Source: Nonomuraea guangzhouensis (GTDB taxonomy: Bacteria; Actinomycetota; Actinomycetes; Streptosporangiales; Streptosporangiaceae). Taken from it: a stretch of DNA of 64,000 nucleotides. The stretch's first letter is position 1; each line of letters opens with the position of its first letter. This document shows, piece after piece, positions 41,497 through 50,394 of the stretch. Position numbers and translations under genes: made by a program. Below the pieces are notes generated by a model. The model was not told where the DNA came from and ran no database searches. It saw nothing but the letters and a program-made list of their open reading frames with translations. The stretch covers positions 150,976 to 214,975 of the forward strand of contig NZ_JAHKRM010000016.1 of NCBI RefSeq assembly GCF_019396345.1, read 5' to 3'.

Positions 41497-42453
41497 TCAG
41501 GACGTCGTGAAATCCTCGACGTTCTCCTTGGTCGCGACCTTCACCGGCACGGCCACGGTCTTGTCGATCTCCTCACCCCTGGCGGCCTTGACGGCGGCGG
41601 CCACCGCCTGCTGGCCGATCATCGCGGGCTGCTGGGCGACGGTGGCGTTCAGCGTGCCCGCCTGGACCGCCTTCAGGCCGTCAGGGGTGCCGTCGAAGCC
41701 GACGATCTTGACCTCCTTGCCGGCCTTGGCGCCCAGGGCCTTGATCGCGCCCAGGGCCATCTCGTCGTTCTGGGCGAACACGCCGGTGATGCCGGGGTGT
41801 GACTGGAGCAGGTTCGTCATGACGTCGAGGCCCTTGGTCCGGTCGAACTCGGCCGGCTGCTGGGCCACGACCTGGATGTTCGGGAACGCCTTGATCCCCG
41901 CGGTGAAGCCCTGCCCGCGGTCGCGCGCGGCGGACGTGCCGGCCACGCCCTGCAGCACGACGACCTGGCCCTTCTCGCCGAGTTGCCTGGCGAGTTCCTC
42001 GGCCCCCAGCTTGCCGCCGGTCACGTTGTCGGAGGCCACGGTCTCCGTCACCTCGGCGCCGTTGACGCCGCGGTCGGCCGCGATGACCGGGATGTTGGAC
42101 CGCTGCGCCGCCTTGACCGCCGGCGCCGCCGCGTCGGAGTCGACCGGGTTCAGGATGATCGCCTTCATGGCCTGGCTGGCGAAGTTCTGGACCTGGTTCA
42201 CCTGCTGGGAGGCGTCGTTCTGGGCGTCGGTGACGGTGAGCGTGGCGCCGAGCTTCTGGGCCTCGGCCTGCGCGCCGTCACGGAGCTGGACGAAGAACGG
42301 GTTGTTCAGCGTCGACACCGACATGCCGATCTTGATGTTGGCCGGCGCCGGCGTGGCGGCGGAGCCGTTGGAGGCTGGTTGGCCGGATGAGTCGCAGGCG
42401 GTGAGGCCGAGTGCGAGAGCGGCGCCGGCTATGACGAGTGCAGGAATCCGCAT
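41497..42453 (-). CDS. Ribose-type sugar ABC importer binding protein
   Basis: This 318-residue lipoprotein (lipobox LTAC, about residues 17-20) has an RbsB-type type I periplasmic-binding fold: IGMSVSTLNNPFFVQLRDGAQAEAQKLGATL, IILNPVDSDAAAPAV, VFAQNDEMALGAIKAL. It delivers a monosaccharide to the RbsC/RbsA homologues upstream. It ends a six-gene minus-strand operon. The sugar is uncertain; the gene context points to a product of the GH4 enzyme. Confidence 0.92.
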   Translation of the reverse strand: MRIPALVIAGAALALGLTACDSSGQPASNGSAATPAPANIKIGMSVSTLNNPFFVQLRDGAQAEAQKLGATLTVTDAQNDASQQVNQVQNFASQAMKAIILNPVDSDAAAPAVKAAQRSNIPVIAADRGVNGAEVTETVASDNVTGGKLGAEELARQLGEKGQVVVLQGVAGTSAARDRGQGFTAGIKAFPNIQVVAQQPAEFDRTKGLDVMTNLLQSHPGITGVFAQNDEMALGAIKALGAKAGKEVKIVGFDGTPDGLKAVQAGTLNATVAQQPAMIGQQAVAAAVKAARGEEIDKTVAVPVKVATKENVEDFTTS

Positions 42454-42467
42454 GATCTATCCCTTTC

Positions 42468-43418
42468 CTATGACATTCCCCTGCGCCGCAGCGTGTCGAC
42501 GAGGACCGCGAGCGCGATGACCACGCCGATCACGACCTGCTGCCAGAACGCCGAGACGGACAGCAGGTTCAGGCCGTTGCGCAGCACGGCCAGGATGAGC
42601 GCGCCGACGAACGTGCCGAGCGCCCGGCCCTTGCCGCCGGACAGGCTGGCGCCGCCGATGACCACGGCCGCGATGGCGTCCAGTTCGTAGCCGGCCGCGG
42701 CCTGCGGCTGGGCCGAGGCCAGGCGGCTGGCCAGCACGATGCCGGCGACCGTGGCGAACCCGCCGGACAGCGCGTACGTGATGAGCAACTGCCGGCTGAC
42801 CTTGATGCCCGACAGCCGGGCGGCCTCCTCGTTGCCGCCGATGGCGTACATCGCGCGGCCCACGTAGGTCCGGTTGAGGATCACGGCCGCGATGACGCCC
42901 ATGACCAGCATCACGACGACGGGGACCGGCAGGTAGGGGCCGATCGTGTCGCCCAGGTGGGTGACGGCGTCCGGCATCGTGATGGGGCTGCCTTGGGAGA
43001 TGACGAGGGCCAGGCCGCGGGCGATGCCGAGCATGGCCAGCGTGGCGATGAACGGCGGCAGCTTGCCGTACGCGATGAGCATCGCGTTGACCAGGCCGCA
43101 CGCGACGCCGACCGCCAGCGAGACCAGGGTGGCCAGCGGCCAGGGCAGGCCCGCGACGCCGGCCGTCCAGGCCAGGACGATCGCGGAGAGCGCGGCGACG
43201 GAGCCGACCGACAGGTCGATGCCGCCGGTGACGATGACGAACGTCGAGCCGAAGGCGAGGATCGCGGTGACGGCCGCCTGGGCGCCCACGTTGAGCAGGT
43301 TGGTCACGCTCAGGAAGTCGGACGACAGCAGCGACAGCGCCACGACCAGCACGACGAGCGCGGCCAGCGCGCCGTTCTCGGCCAGCCAGGATTGCCGGAG
43401 GAATACCTTATTTGGCAC
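42468..43418 (-). CDS. Ribose-type sugar ABC importer permease
   Basis: This 316-residue BPD_transp_2 permease has about ten helices, with FLSVTNLLNVGAQAAVTAILAFGSTFVIVTGGIDLSVGSV and the C-terminal YELDAIAAVVIGGASLSGGKG motif typical of RbsC. GTG 43418 overlaps the end of the ATPase gene by 11 bases. Second component of the importer. Confidence 0.92.
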   Translation of the reverse strand: MPNKVFLRQSWLAENGALAALVVLVVALSLLSSDFLSVTNLLNVGAQAAVTAILAFGSTFVIVTGGIDLSVGSVAALSAIVLAWTAGVAGLPWPLATLVSLAVGVACGLVNAMLIAYGKLPPFIATLAMLGIARGLALVISQGSPITMPDAVTHLGDTIGPYLPVPVVVMLVMGVIAAVILNRTYVGRAMYAIGGNEEAARLSGIKVSRQLLITYALSGGFATVAGIVLASRLASAQPQAAAGYELDAIAAVVIGGASLSGGKGRALGTFVGALILAVLRNGLNLLSVSAFWQQVVIGVVIALAVLVDTLRRRGMS

Positions 43419-44907
43419 GCGGACCCTCCACGTCGGTGACCGCCAGCGCCATCACGCCGTCCTGCGTGGCCTCGACCGCGGGCAGCTCACCGACCAGCCG
43501 GCCGCGCGCCATGACCAGGATCCGGTCGCTCATCCCGAGCACCTCGGGCAGATCGCTGGAGATCATGAGCACCGCGCGCCCCGACGCCGTGAGCTCGTTG
43601 ATCAGCTGGTAGATCTCGACCTTGGCGCCCACGTCGATGCCGCGGGTCGGCTCGTCGAGGATCAGCACCCCCGCGTCGGCCTCCAGCCACTTGCCGATGA
43701 CGACCTTCTGCTGGTTGCCGCCGGAGAGCGTACGGACCTCCTGGCCCAGGCCGGTCATCCGGATGCCGAGCTGCTCCGCGACCGCCGCGGCGTCCCGAAG
43801 CCGGCCCTTGCGGTCGACGAACCCGGCGCGGGTGGCCTCGCGCAGGGTGACCAGCCCGAGGTTCTCGGCGATGTCCGCGCCCAGGACCAGCCCCTGACCC
43901 TTGCGGTCCTCGGGGACCAGCCCGAGGCCGGCCTCCATGGCCGCGTACACGTCCCCCGGCGCCGGGCGCTTGCCGCGCACGGTGACCTCGCCGGTGTCGT
44001 AGCGGTCGGCGCCGAAGATCGCCCTGGCCACCTCGGTACGGCCGGCGCCCACCAGCCCGGACAGCCCGACCACCTCACCGGCGCGCACCTCGAAGGAGAT
44101 GTCCTCGAACACGCCCTTGCGGCCGAGCTTGGTGACCTTGAGCAGCGGCTCGCCCGCCCGGCCGCGCTCGCGCGGGAACCGCTGGTCGATCGGGCGGCCC
44201 ACCATGAGGCGGACCAGTTCGTCCTGCGAGGTGTCGGCGGGCACCTCGGCGACGGAGCGGCCGTCGCGCAGCACGGTCACGCGGTCGCCGATCGCCGCGA
44301 TCTCTTCGAGGTGGTGGGTGATGAAGACGATCGCCACGCCCTCCTCGCGGAGCCGGCGGACGATGGAGAACAGCTTCTCGACCTCGCCGGTGGTGAGCAC
44401 CGCCGTCGGCTCGTCCATGATCAGGACGCGGGCCTGGAGGGCGAGCGCCTTGGCGATCTCCACCATCTGCCTGCGTGCGATGCCCAGCCGGCCGACGGGT
44501 ATACGCGGGTCGCATTCCACGCCCACGCGCGCCAGCAGCTCCACGGCGTGCTCGTGCATCAGCTTGGTGTCGACGAAGCCGAACCTGCGCGGCGGCCGGC
44601 CCAGCGACAGGTTCTCGGCCACACTGAGCTCGGGCACCAGGTTGAACTCCTGGTAGATGGTGGCGATGCCGAGCCGTTGGGCGTCGCCGGCCGTGCGGAT
44701 GTGCACAGGGTGCCCGTCGAGCAGCACGCGGCCCTCGTCGGGGTGGTAGGCGCCGGAGAGCATCTTGATCAGCGTGCTCTTGCCGGCGCCGTTCTCCCCC
44801 AGCAGGACGTGCACCTCACCGGAACGTACGGTCAGGTCGACACCATCGAGCGCCAGCACCCCCGGGAAGCGTTTACGCAGGCCCTCGGCCCTGAGAAGCT
44901 CCACCAT
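43408..44907 (-). CDS. Ribose-type sugar ABC importer ATPase
   Basis: This 499-residue double ATPase (RbsA type) has a first domain with Walker A GENGAGKST and signature-Walker B region IARRQMVEIAKALALQARVLIMDEPTA. The second domain has GLVGAGRTEVARAIFG, LSGGNQQKVVIGKWL and LILDEPTRGID. It drives uptake through the downstream permease. It begins 92 bases after the amidohydrolase gene, so an internal promoter is possible. Confidence 0.93.
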   Translation of the reverse strand: MVELLRAEGLRKRFPGVLALDGVDLTVRSGEVHVLLGENGAGKSTLIKMLSGAYHPDEGRVLLDGHPVHIRTAGDAQRLGIATIYQEFNLVPELSVAENLSLGRPPRRFGFVDTKLMHEHAVELLARVGVECDPRIPVGRLGIARRQMVEIAKALALQARVLIMDEPTAVLTTGEVEKLFSIVRRLREEGVAIVFITHHLEEIAAIGDRVTVLRDGRSVAEVPADTSQDELVRLMVGRPIDQRFPRERGRAGEPLLKVTKLGRKGVFEDISFEVRAGEVVGLSGLVGAGRTEVARAIFGADRYDTGEVTVRGKRPAPGDVYAAMEAGLGLVPEDRKGQGLVLGADIAENLGLVTLREATRAGFVDRKGRLRDAAAVAEQLGIRMTGLGQEVRTLSGGNQQKVVIGKWLEADAGVLILDEPTRGIDVGAKVEIYQLINELTASGRAVLMISSDLPEVLGMSDRILVMARGRLVGELPAVEATQDGVMALAVTDVEGPRAK

Positions 44908-44998
44908 CAGATGGTGTCCGCCAGCGCGACGAAAACCACCAAAAGCTCAGGTAGAACGGCAGGTCTTTACCAGGAAAGTACCAGTCTGGCGTGAACCG

Positions 44999-46057
44999 TC
45001 AGCCCCCCGCCAGCCTTGGTACGAGGCGGAGCGCGTTCCCCGTGTAGACCCGCTCCAGCACCTCACGCGGGAGGTCGAGCCCGGAGATCGTCCAGCGCCC
45101 CATCAACGGCGGTTCGTCCGGCGAGTGGGCGAACGCCTCGTCATCGGTCTCCATGAACCGGAAGTGGGTCCGGTAGACCTCCCGGTCCGGCGGGATCTCG
45201 TCGGTGCCGAACAGCACTCGGTCCGGGTGGCGCAGCATCAGCGCCCGCGTCGCCCTGGGCTGGCGGCCCAGCTCGGCGATGCGGGCGGCGATGTCGATGT
45301 GGAAGTTCGGGTACGTGTCGAGCAGCCGGCTCGCGAAGGCCAGGTTCTCCGGCCAGCAGCCCGCGTGCACGCCGATCACCGTGGTGCCGGGATGCTTGGC
45401 GATCATCGCCTCCATCGCGTCCATCAGCCGCGCGAACGGCGGGAACTCCGGCCCGGAGAAGTTCCAGTCCGGGCGGGCGGTCAGCTGTTCGAGCCGCTCG
45501 TTGCGCTCGTCGGCGGGCTCGAAGAAGGCCACCGGGTCGGCGGTGTGCAGCGCGATGGGGATGCCCGCCTCGCCGACGGCCGCCCACAGCGGGTCCAGTC
45601 GCGGGTCGTCGAGCATCACCAGCTCGCCGCGGGCGTCGCGGACCCGCAGGCCGACGTCCTTCCATACCTTCAGCCCCGCCGCGCCCTCGGCCACCGAGCG
45701 GCGTAACTGCGCGGCCAGCCGCTCGCCGAAGCCCGGTTCGGCGGTCTGTGCCCAGTCGACGTGGCAGAAGGTGGCGAACCTGCCGGGGTGGGCCGCGTCG
45801 TAGCGCTCGATGTTCGCGGCCAGCTCGGAGCCCCAGCGGCCGTCGAGGTTGACCATGCCGCGCAGGTTGAGCTCGTCCATCAGGTCGATCAGCGCCGGGA
45901 CGTCCTCGACCATCCAGCCGCCGTCCTCGCTGAGCCACCGGCCCAGGTGGATGTGGGCGTCCACGGCGGGCACGGCGGCGCGGTCGACCTGGTGGACCGC
46001 GACCCGCAGTTGGGACACCGGCCGGTATCGGGACAACGGCGGGTCGGCGGGGCACAT
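44999..46057 (-). CDS. Amidohydrolase family protein (possible sugar lactonase)
   Basis: This 352-residue amidohydrolase 2-type TIM barrel has metal-site features DAHIHLG, LKVWKDVGL (possible bridging Lys), LHTADPVAFF, GVHAGCWPEN and VLFGTDEIPPD. Relatives of this group include lactonases of sugar-acid pathways and decarboxylases. Position between GH4 and the sugar importer favours a lactonase or deacetylase role in sugar breakdown, but the reaction cannot be read from sequence. Confidence 0.82.
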   Translation of the reverse strand: MCPADPPLSRYRPVSQLRVAVHQVDRAAVPAVDAHIHLGRWLSEDGGWMVEDVPALIDLMDELNLRGMVNLDGRWGSELAANIERYDAAHPGRFATFCHVDWAQTAEPGFGERLAAQLRRSVAEGAAGLKVWKDVGLRVRDARGELVMLDDPRLDPLWAAVGEAGIPIALHTADPVAFFEPADERNERLEQLTARPDWNFSGPEFPPFARLMDAMEAMIAKHPGTTVIGVHAGCWPENLAFASRLLDTYPNFHIDIAARIAELGRQPRATRALMLRHPDRVLFGTDEIPPDREVYRTHFRFMETDDEAFAHSPDEPPLMGRWTISGLDLPREVLERVYTGNALRLVPRLAGG

Positions 46058-46070
46058 GGCTGCTCCTCGA

Positions 46071-47363
46071 TCAGTCGCGGATGCCCGCGGGCAGCAGGTC
46101 GCCGTGGGCCGCGATCAGCTCGTCCACCAGCTCGCGGACCTTGCGGACCGGAAGCGTGGCGGCGGTGTTGGGGTCGAGCAGCGCGGCCTGGTAGACGTGG
46201 TCGCGCCGGCCTTCCAGCGCCGCCTTCACGGTCAGCTCGCTGACGTTCAGCATCGTCCGGTTGAGCGCGGCGACCTGGGCGGGCAGCTCGCCGATCCGCA
46301 TCGGCTGCACGCCGGCCCGGTCGACGTAGCAGGGCACCTCCACGCAGGCCTCCTGCGGCAGGTTGGAGATCAGGCCGCCGTTGCGCACGTTGCCGTGGAT
46401 CATCCTGCCGGTGCCGGTCTCCATGGAGTGGATGGCCAGCGAGGCCAGCTCCTCGCCGCGCTCGATCGGCACGCCGGTCCCGGCCGCCAGTGAGCGCTTG
46501 TACGACTCGTACTCGTCGAAGCCCTCCGCCAGCCACTCCAGGTAGATGTCGACCGGGATGCGGTAGCGCTCGACCTCTTCCTCGTGGGGCAGGAACCAGG
46601 GCAGGTACTCGGATCCATGCTCGCTCGACTCAGTCGGGAAGTAGCCGAAATTTCGGTATACCTCCACGCGGACGCGGCGGGCCAGCTCGGGATCTTCCTC
46701 GATCAGCGCGTCGAGCCGCGGGTACAGGTTCTCCCCGCCGCGCTCGAAGCGCAGCACGAAAGCCTGATGGTTCACCCCCGCCGTGACGAACGAGATCTCC
46801 TCCTCCGGCACCCCGACCATGCCCGCCAGCGTCCGCTGGGTGTCTCGCGCCGCGTGGCAGACGCCCACCACGTTGCGGAACGGCGTGCCCGCGTAGACCG
46901 CCCACGGGATCATCGACATCGGGTTCGTGTAGTTGAACAGGGTGGCGTCCGGTGCCAGCTCGGCCAGGTCGTTGCCGATGCCGACCATCACCGGGATCGT
47001 GCGCAGGGCACGGAAGATGCCGCCGATGCCGAGGGTGTCGGCGATGGTCTGCCGTACGCCGTACCGGGCGGGGATCGCGAAGTCCCGCTGGACGGCGGCC
47101 AGGCCGCCGACGGCGATCTCGTTGATCACGTAGTCGGCGCCGTCGAGCGCGGCCCGGCGGTCGGCGTGCGCCTCGATCTTCGCGCCGATGCCCAGCTCGC
47201 CGACCATCCAGGTGGCCATGGCCTCGGCGGTGGCCAGCCGGGCCTCGTCGATGTCGTGCAGCACGATCGTGGAGGCGGACAGCTCGGGGAAGGTCATGAG
47301 GTCGGACAGGAGGTTCTTGGCGAACGTGATGCTGCCGGCGCCGACCAGGACGATGCGGGCCAT
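46071..47363 (-). CDS. GH4 alpha-galactosidase/alpha-galacturonidase family enzyme
   Basis: This 430-residue NAD- and Mn-dependent GH4 glycosidase has the NAD site IVLVGAGSITFAKNLL (4-19), NYTNPMSM (144-151), Cys169-His170 in GVCHAARDT and His199 in AGVNHQAFVL as metal and substrate ligands, and a C-terminal catalytic region. GH4 enzymes act inside the cell by an oxidation-elimination mechanism on galactosides, galacturonides or phospho-glucosides. No PTS is present, so a non-phosphorylated substrate is likely. It starts 6 bases after the Zn-dehydrogenase gene. Its 5' end resembles that of the binding-protein gene at 21498. Confidence 0.9.
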   Translation of the reverse strand: MARIVLVGAGSITFAKNLLSDLMTFPELSASTIVLHDIDEARLATAEAMATWMVGELGIGAKIEAHADRRAALDGADYVINEIAVGGLAAVQRDFAIPARYGVRQTIADTLGIGGIFRALRTIPVMVGIGNDLAELAPDATLFNYTNPMSMIPWAVYAGTPFRNVVGVCHAARDTQRTLAGMVGVPEEEISFVTAGVNHQAFVLRFERGGENLYPRLDALIEEDPELARRVRVEVYRNFGYFPTESSEHGSEYLPWFLPHEEEVERYRIPVDIYLEWLAEGFDEYESYKRSLAAGTGVPIERGEELASLAIHSMETGTGRMIHGNVRNGGLISNLPQEACVEVPCYVDRAGVQPMRIGELPAQVAALNRTMLNVSELTVKAALEGRRDHVYQAALLDPNTAATLPVRKVRELVDELIAAHGDLLPAGIRD

Positions 47364-47369
47364 GGGTTT

Positions 47370-48314
47370 CTACCTCGATTCAGGGGTGAGCAGTGCCTTG
47401 ATGGGAAGGGCTTGCCCGTGCATGAGCTGGGTGAAAATGCCGGCGCCTTCGTCGAGGGGGTAGCTGTCGACCCAGGTCAGGTCCCATCCGCTGACCAGGT
47501 CGATGGCGGCGGCGAAGTCGGTGCCCGTGTAGGCGAAGGAGCCGAGGACGCGTTTCTCGGTGCGTACGAGGTCGGCGGCGTCGAAGGCGGCGGCGGGGTC
47601 GGCCAGGCCCAGCCACACCGTCACTCCGCCGGGTCGTAGGTGGGCCACGGACTGCTCGCGGGTGGCCGGTGCGCCGACGGCGTCGAAGATGACGTCGTAC
47701 TCGCCGGTCAGCTCGGTGCCGGTGGTGGTGGCGCCGAGCCGGGCGGCGGTGGCCAGCCGTTCGGGTGAGCGGTCGGCGACGTGGATGGACGCGGCCTTGC
47801 CGGTGTGGGCGGTGTGCAGGCAGGTGAGTCCGATGGCGCCGGCGCCGATGATGGCGACGCGGGCGCCGGCGGGATGGCCGGCCAGGCGCCAGGCGTGCAC
47901 CGCGTTGGCCAGCGGTTCGATGATGGCTGCGGCGGTGGGGTCGATGCCGTCGGGCAGCGGGATGACCGAGGCGGTGGGGACGGCGACGCGCTCGGCGTAG
48001 CCGCCGGGGCGGTGGATCCCGATGATCTGCCGGTTCCGGCAGATGTTGGGCTGTCCCTGGGCGCACAGGTCGCAGGCGCCGCAGGACAGGATCGGGTTGA
48101 TGACGACGGGTCGCCCGTCGTCCGTGTGGCCGGTGAACTCGTGCCCCATGATCAGCGGCGGTGTCCGGAAGCCGGGCCTCTTGACGCCGTGCAGTTCGCT
48201 GCCGCAGATGCCGGAGGCGGCCACGTGGACGAGCACCTCGCCGGCGCCGACCTCGGGCTCGGGCGCATCTTGCAGCTCCACCACACCCGGACCGGTGAAC
48301 ACCAGGGCCTTCAC
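47370..48314 (-). CDS. Zinc-dependent sugar/alcohol dehydrogenase
   Basis: This 314-residue medium-chain dehydrogenase has a catalytic zinc site (SGICGSELHG, GHEFTGH), a structural zinc motif CGACDLCAQGQPNIC and a Rossmann motif VAIIGAGAIGLTCL. It resembles threonine and sorbitol/galactitol dehydrogenases. GTG 48314 gives the family start (V/M)KALVFTGPG. First gene of the operon to 41497; IclR-type operators lie 56-181 bases upstream. Confidence 0.9.
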   Translation of the reverse strand: MKALVFTGPGVVELQDAPEPEVGAGEVLVHVAASGICGSELHGVKRPGFRTPPLIMGHEFTGHTDDGRPVVINPILSCGACDLCAQGQPNICRNRQIIGIHRPGGYAERVAVPTASVIPLPDGIDPTAAAIIEPLANAVHAWRLAGHPAGARVAIIGAGAIGLTCLHTAHTGKAASIHVADRSPERLATAARLGATTTGTELTGEYDVIFDAVGAPATREQSVAHLRPGGVTVWLGLADPAAAFDAADLVRTEKRVLGSFAYTGTDFAAAIDLVSGWDLTWVDSYPLDEGAGIFTQLMHGQALPIKALLTPESR

Positions 48315-48369
48315 GCGAGCCCACCGATGGTCGAATGCTGGCGTCTCATAGAGCTCCTGTCTTGATCGC

Positions 48370-48386
48370 ATTCTGTATCGTGGAAT
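48370..48386. promoter_or_regulatory. IclR-type operator ATTCTGTATCGTGGAAT
   Basis: This 17-base element has outer arms ATTC/GGAAT and two mismatches to the consensus ATTCCG-N5-CGGAAT, 56 bases upstream of the Zn-dehydrogenase start. It links the operon to the IclR locus 25 kb away. Confidence 0.55.
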
Positions 48387-48478
48387 GCCATTCCGAATCA
48401 GCGATAGCAGATCATTGCGAGGGCGCGGATGTCAAGAGGCCAAGAGGGTCGAGGGTGGCTTTTCGCCTGTTTTGGGCT

Positions 48479-48495
48479 ATTCCGAAGAATGGAAC
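48479..48495. promoter_or_regulatory. IclR-type operator ATTCCGAAGAATGGAAC
   Basis: This 17-base inverted repeat (ATTCCg-N5-tGGAAC) is the second copy in the same divergent region and lies 165 bases from the Zn-dehydrogenase start. Confidence 0.55.
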
Positions 48496-48517
48496 ATCTC
48501 ACCACAAAGCAGAATCA

Positions 48518-48528
48518 TGAAACTTTCA
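48518..48528. promoter_or_regulatory. Palindrome TGAAACTTTCA
   Basis: Perfect arms TGAAA/TTTCA flank a central C, 110 bases upstream of the GH10 start. It shares GAAACTTTC with 48607-48617 and 3940-3952. Confidence 0.6.
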
Positions 48529-48606
48529 GCGATATGCCGATACTTTCAAATGAGGCCACCTGGACTCTTGACCCTAAAGCTGCTGCTCCATAACGTCCCG
48601 ATGGAT

Positions 48607-48617
48607 CGAAACTTTCG
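48607..48617. promoter_or_regulatory. Palindrome CGAAACTTTCG
   Basis: Perfect arms CGAAA/TTTCG lie 20 bases before the GH10 start codon. The position between promoter and ribosome site fits a LacI-type roadblock operator of xylanase genes. Confidence 0.65.
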
Positions 48618-48637
48618 GGATCGGAGGTTGGGCGCCT

Positions 48638-50296
48638 GTGTTTCTCTTCAGATCTCTCACCGCGGTGACGGCGCTGCTCGTCGTGTTCCTGCTGCCGACC
48701 ACTCCGGCGGACGCGTCGGCGCCGCTGCGTGTGCACGCCGCCAGTCGCGGCAAGTTCATCGGCGCCGCGCTGGCCACCAGCCCACTGGCGAACGAGAGCC
48801 AGTACCGCACCATAGCGGCCACCGAGTTCAGCCAGGTCACCGCGGAGAACGCGATGAAGTGGGACTCGACGGAGCCGAGCCAGGGCCAGTTCAACTTCTC
48901 CGGCGCCGACCAGATCGTCACCTTCGCCACCCAGAACAACCAGCAGGTCCACGGGCACACGCTCGTCTGGCACAGCCAGACGCCCGGCTGGGTGCAGAGC
49001 CTCGGCGCGACCGCGATGCGCTCGGCTATGCAGAACCACATCAGCAACGTCGTCGGCCACTACGCCAACAACGCGACCGTGACCTCCTGGGACGTGGTCA
49101 ACGAGGTCTTCGACGACAACGGCAACATGCGCACCTCGTTCTGGTACAACACGCTCGGCCAGAGCTACATCGCCGACGCCTTCCGCGCGGCCCGCGCCGC
49201 CGACTCCAACGCCCGGCTGTGCATCAACGACTACAACGTCGAGGGGATCAACGCCAAGAGCACCGCGATGTACAACCTGGTGTCGTCACTGCGCCAGCAG
49301 GGCGTGCCGGTCGACTGCGTGGGCTTCCAGGGCCACCTCGCGATCCAGTACGGCTTCCCGAGCCAGGTCCAGCAGAACATGCAGCGCTTCGCCGACCTCG
49401 GCGTCCAGGTCAGGGTCACCGAGCTGGACGTCCGGATGATCATGCCCCGCGACTCCACCAAGGACACCACGCAGGCCACCTACTACCGCGACGTGGTCAA
49501 CGCCTGCCTCGCGGTCACCGCGTGCGCCGGGATCACGATCTGGGGCTTCACCGACAAGTACTCCTGGGTGCCCGACACCTTCTCCGGCCAGGGCGCCGCG
49601 CTGATCTACGACGCCTCCTACCAGCAGAAACCCGCGTACACCGCCGTACACGACGCGCTGGCCGGCGGCACCAGCACGGACACCACGCCGCCGACCACGC
49701 CCGGCACCCCGGCCGCGTCGAACGTCACCGCGAACTCCGCCACCCTGACCTGGACGGCGTCCACCGACTCCGGCGGCAGCGGCCTGGCCGGCTACAACGT
49801 CTACCGCGAGCAGGGCAGCACCGATCCACAGCTCGGGCAGAGCACCACCGCCTCCATCACGCTGACCGGGCTGAGCGCGGCCACCCAGTACCAGGTGTAC
49901 GTACGAGCGCGCGACGGCGCGGGCAACCTGTCCGCGAACTCCGCCCTGGCCACCTTCACCACCACCACCGGAGGGGGCGGCGGCGGGCCGTGCACGGCGA
50001 CCGGCACCGTGCAGACCCAGTGGGCGGGCGGCTACGTGGTGCAGCCGGTGACCGTCACCAACACCGGCTCCTCGACGATCAACGGCTGGACGGTCACCTT
50101 CACCCTGCCCGCCGGCCACACCCTGAGCGGGTCCTGGAACGCCACGCTGACCAGCAGCGGCCAGACCATCACCGCGAAGAACCTGGGCTACAACGGCACC
50201 CTCGCCCCGGCCGCGAGCACCACCTTCGGCTTCCAGGTCAGCCGCCCGTCAGGTGACACCGCGACGCCGTCCGGCTACACCTGCGCGTCACCCTGA
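48638..50296 (+). CDS. Secreted GH10 xylanase with FN3 and CBM2
   Basis: This 552-residue endo-beta-1,4-xylanase has a signal peptide (about 1-27) and a GH10 barrel (about 35-340). The acid/base is Glu156 in WDVVNEVFDD and the nucleophile Glu262 in VRVTELDVR; the substrate-site segment HGHTLVWHSQTPGWV is present. FN3 (about 347-445), a Gly linker and CBM2 (452-552) follow. The start is GTG 48638 with GGAGG upstream. GAAACTTTC palindromes upstream imply LacI-type control, and a LacI gene and an arabinofuranosidase follow. Confidence 0.94.
   Translation: MFLFRSLTAVTALLVVFLLPTTPADASAPLRVHAASRGKFIGAALATSPLANESQYRTIAATEFSQVTAENAMKWDSTEPSQGQFNFSGADQIVTFATQNNQQVHGHTLVWHSQTPGWVQSLGATAMRSAMQNHISNVVGHYANNATVTSWDVVNEVFDDNGNMRTSFWYNTLGQSYIADAFRAARAADSNARLCINDYNVEGINAKSTAMYNLVSSLRQQGVPVDCVGFQGHLAIQYGFPSQVQQNMQRFADLGVQVRVTELDVRMIMPRDSTKDTTQATYYRDVVNACLAVTACAGITIWGFTDKYSWVPDTFSGQGAALIYDASYQQKPAYTAVHDALAGGTSTDTTPPTTPGTPAASNVTANSATLTWTASTDSGGSGLAGYNVYREQGSTDPQLGQSTTASITLTGLSAATQYQVYVRARDGAGNLSANSALATFTTTTGGGGGGPCTATGTVQTQWAGGYVVQPVTVTNTGSSTINGWTVTFTLPAGHTLSGSWNATLTSSGQTITAKNLGYNGTLAPAASTTFGFQVSRPSGDTATPSGYTCASP
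49991..50290 (+). repeat. CBM2 module copy 3 (GH10 enzyme)
   Basis: This is the third, more diverged copy of the FN3-linked CBM2 module (compare 1714-2014 and 5186-5482). It shares YVVQPVTVTNT, TVTFTLPAGH and TTFGFQ blocks. Confidence 0.7.
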
Positions 50297-50311
50297 CCGC
50301 CTCGATCAGTG

Positions 50312-50346
50312 ACGGGGGAGCGGCTCATCGGGTGCCGCGCCCCCGT
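50312..50346 (+). terminator. Terminator after the GH10 xylanase
   Basis: A 12-bp stem (50312-50323 with 50335-50346, 11 matches) and an 11-base loop start 15 bases after the stop codon, upstream of the lacI gene. Confidence 0.7.
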
Positions 50347-50394
50347 TCGCACCGTCCAGACTCCGGTCACTGATCCACACCTCGGTTACCTGCC

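Larger units (their letters stand above)
48315..48637. other. Divergent control region, 323 bp
   Basis: No gene is supported. This AT-richer gap holds promoters for the catabolic operon (minus) and the GH10 xylanase (plus). It contains two IclR-type elements (48370-48386, 48479-48495) plus a half-site ATTCCGAAT near 48390. Two GAAACTTTC palindromes (48518-48528, 48607-48617) lie on the xylanase side. Confidence 0.75.
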
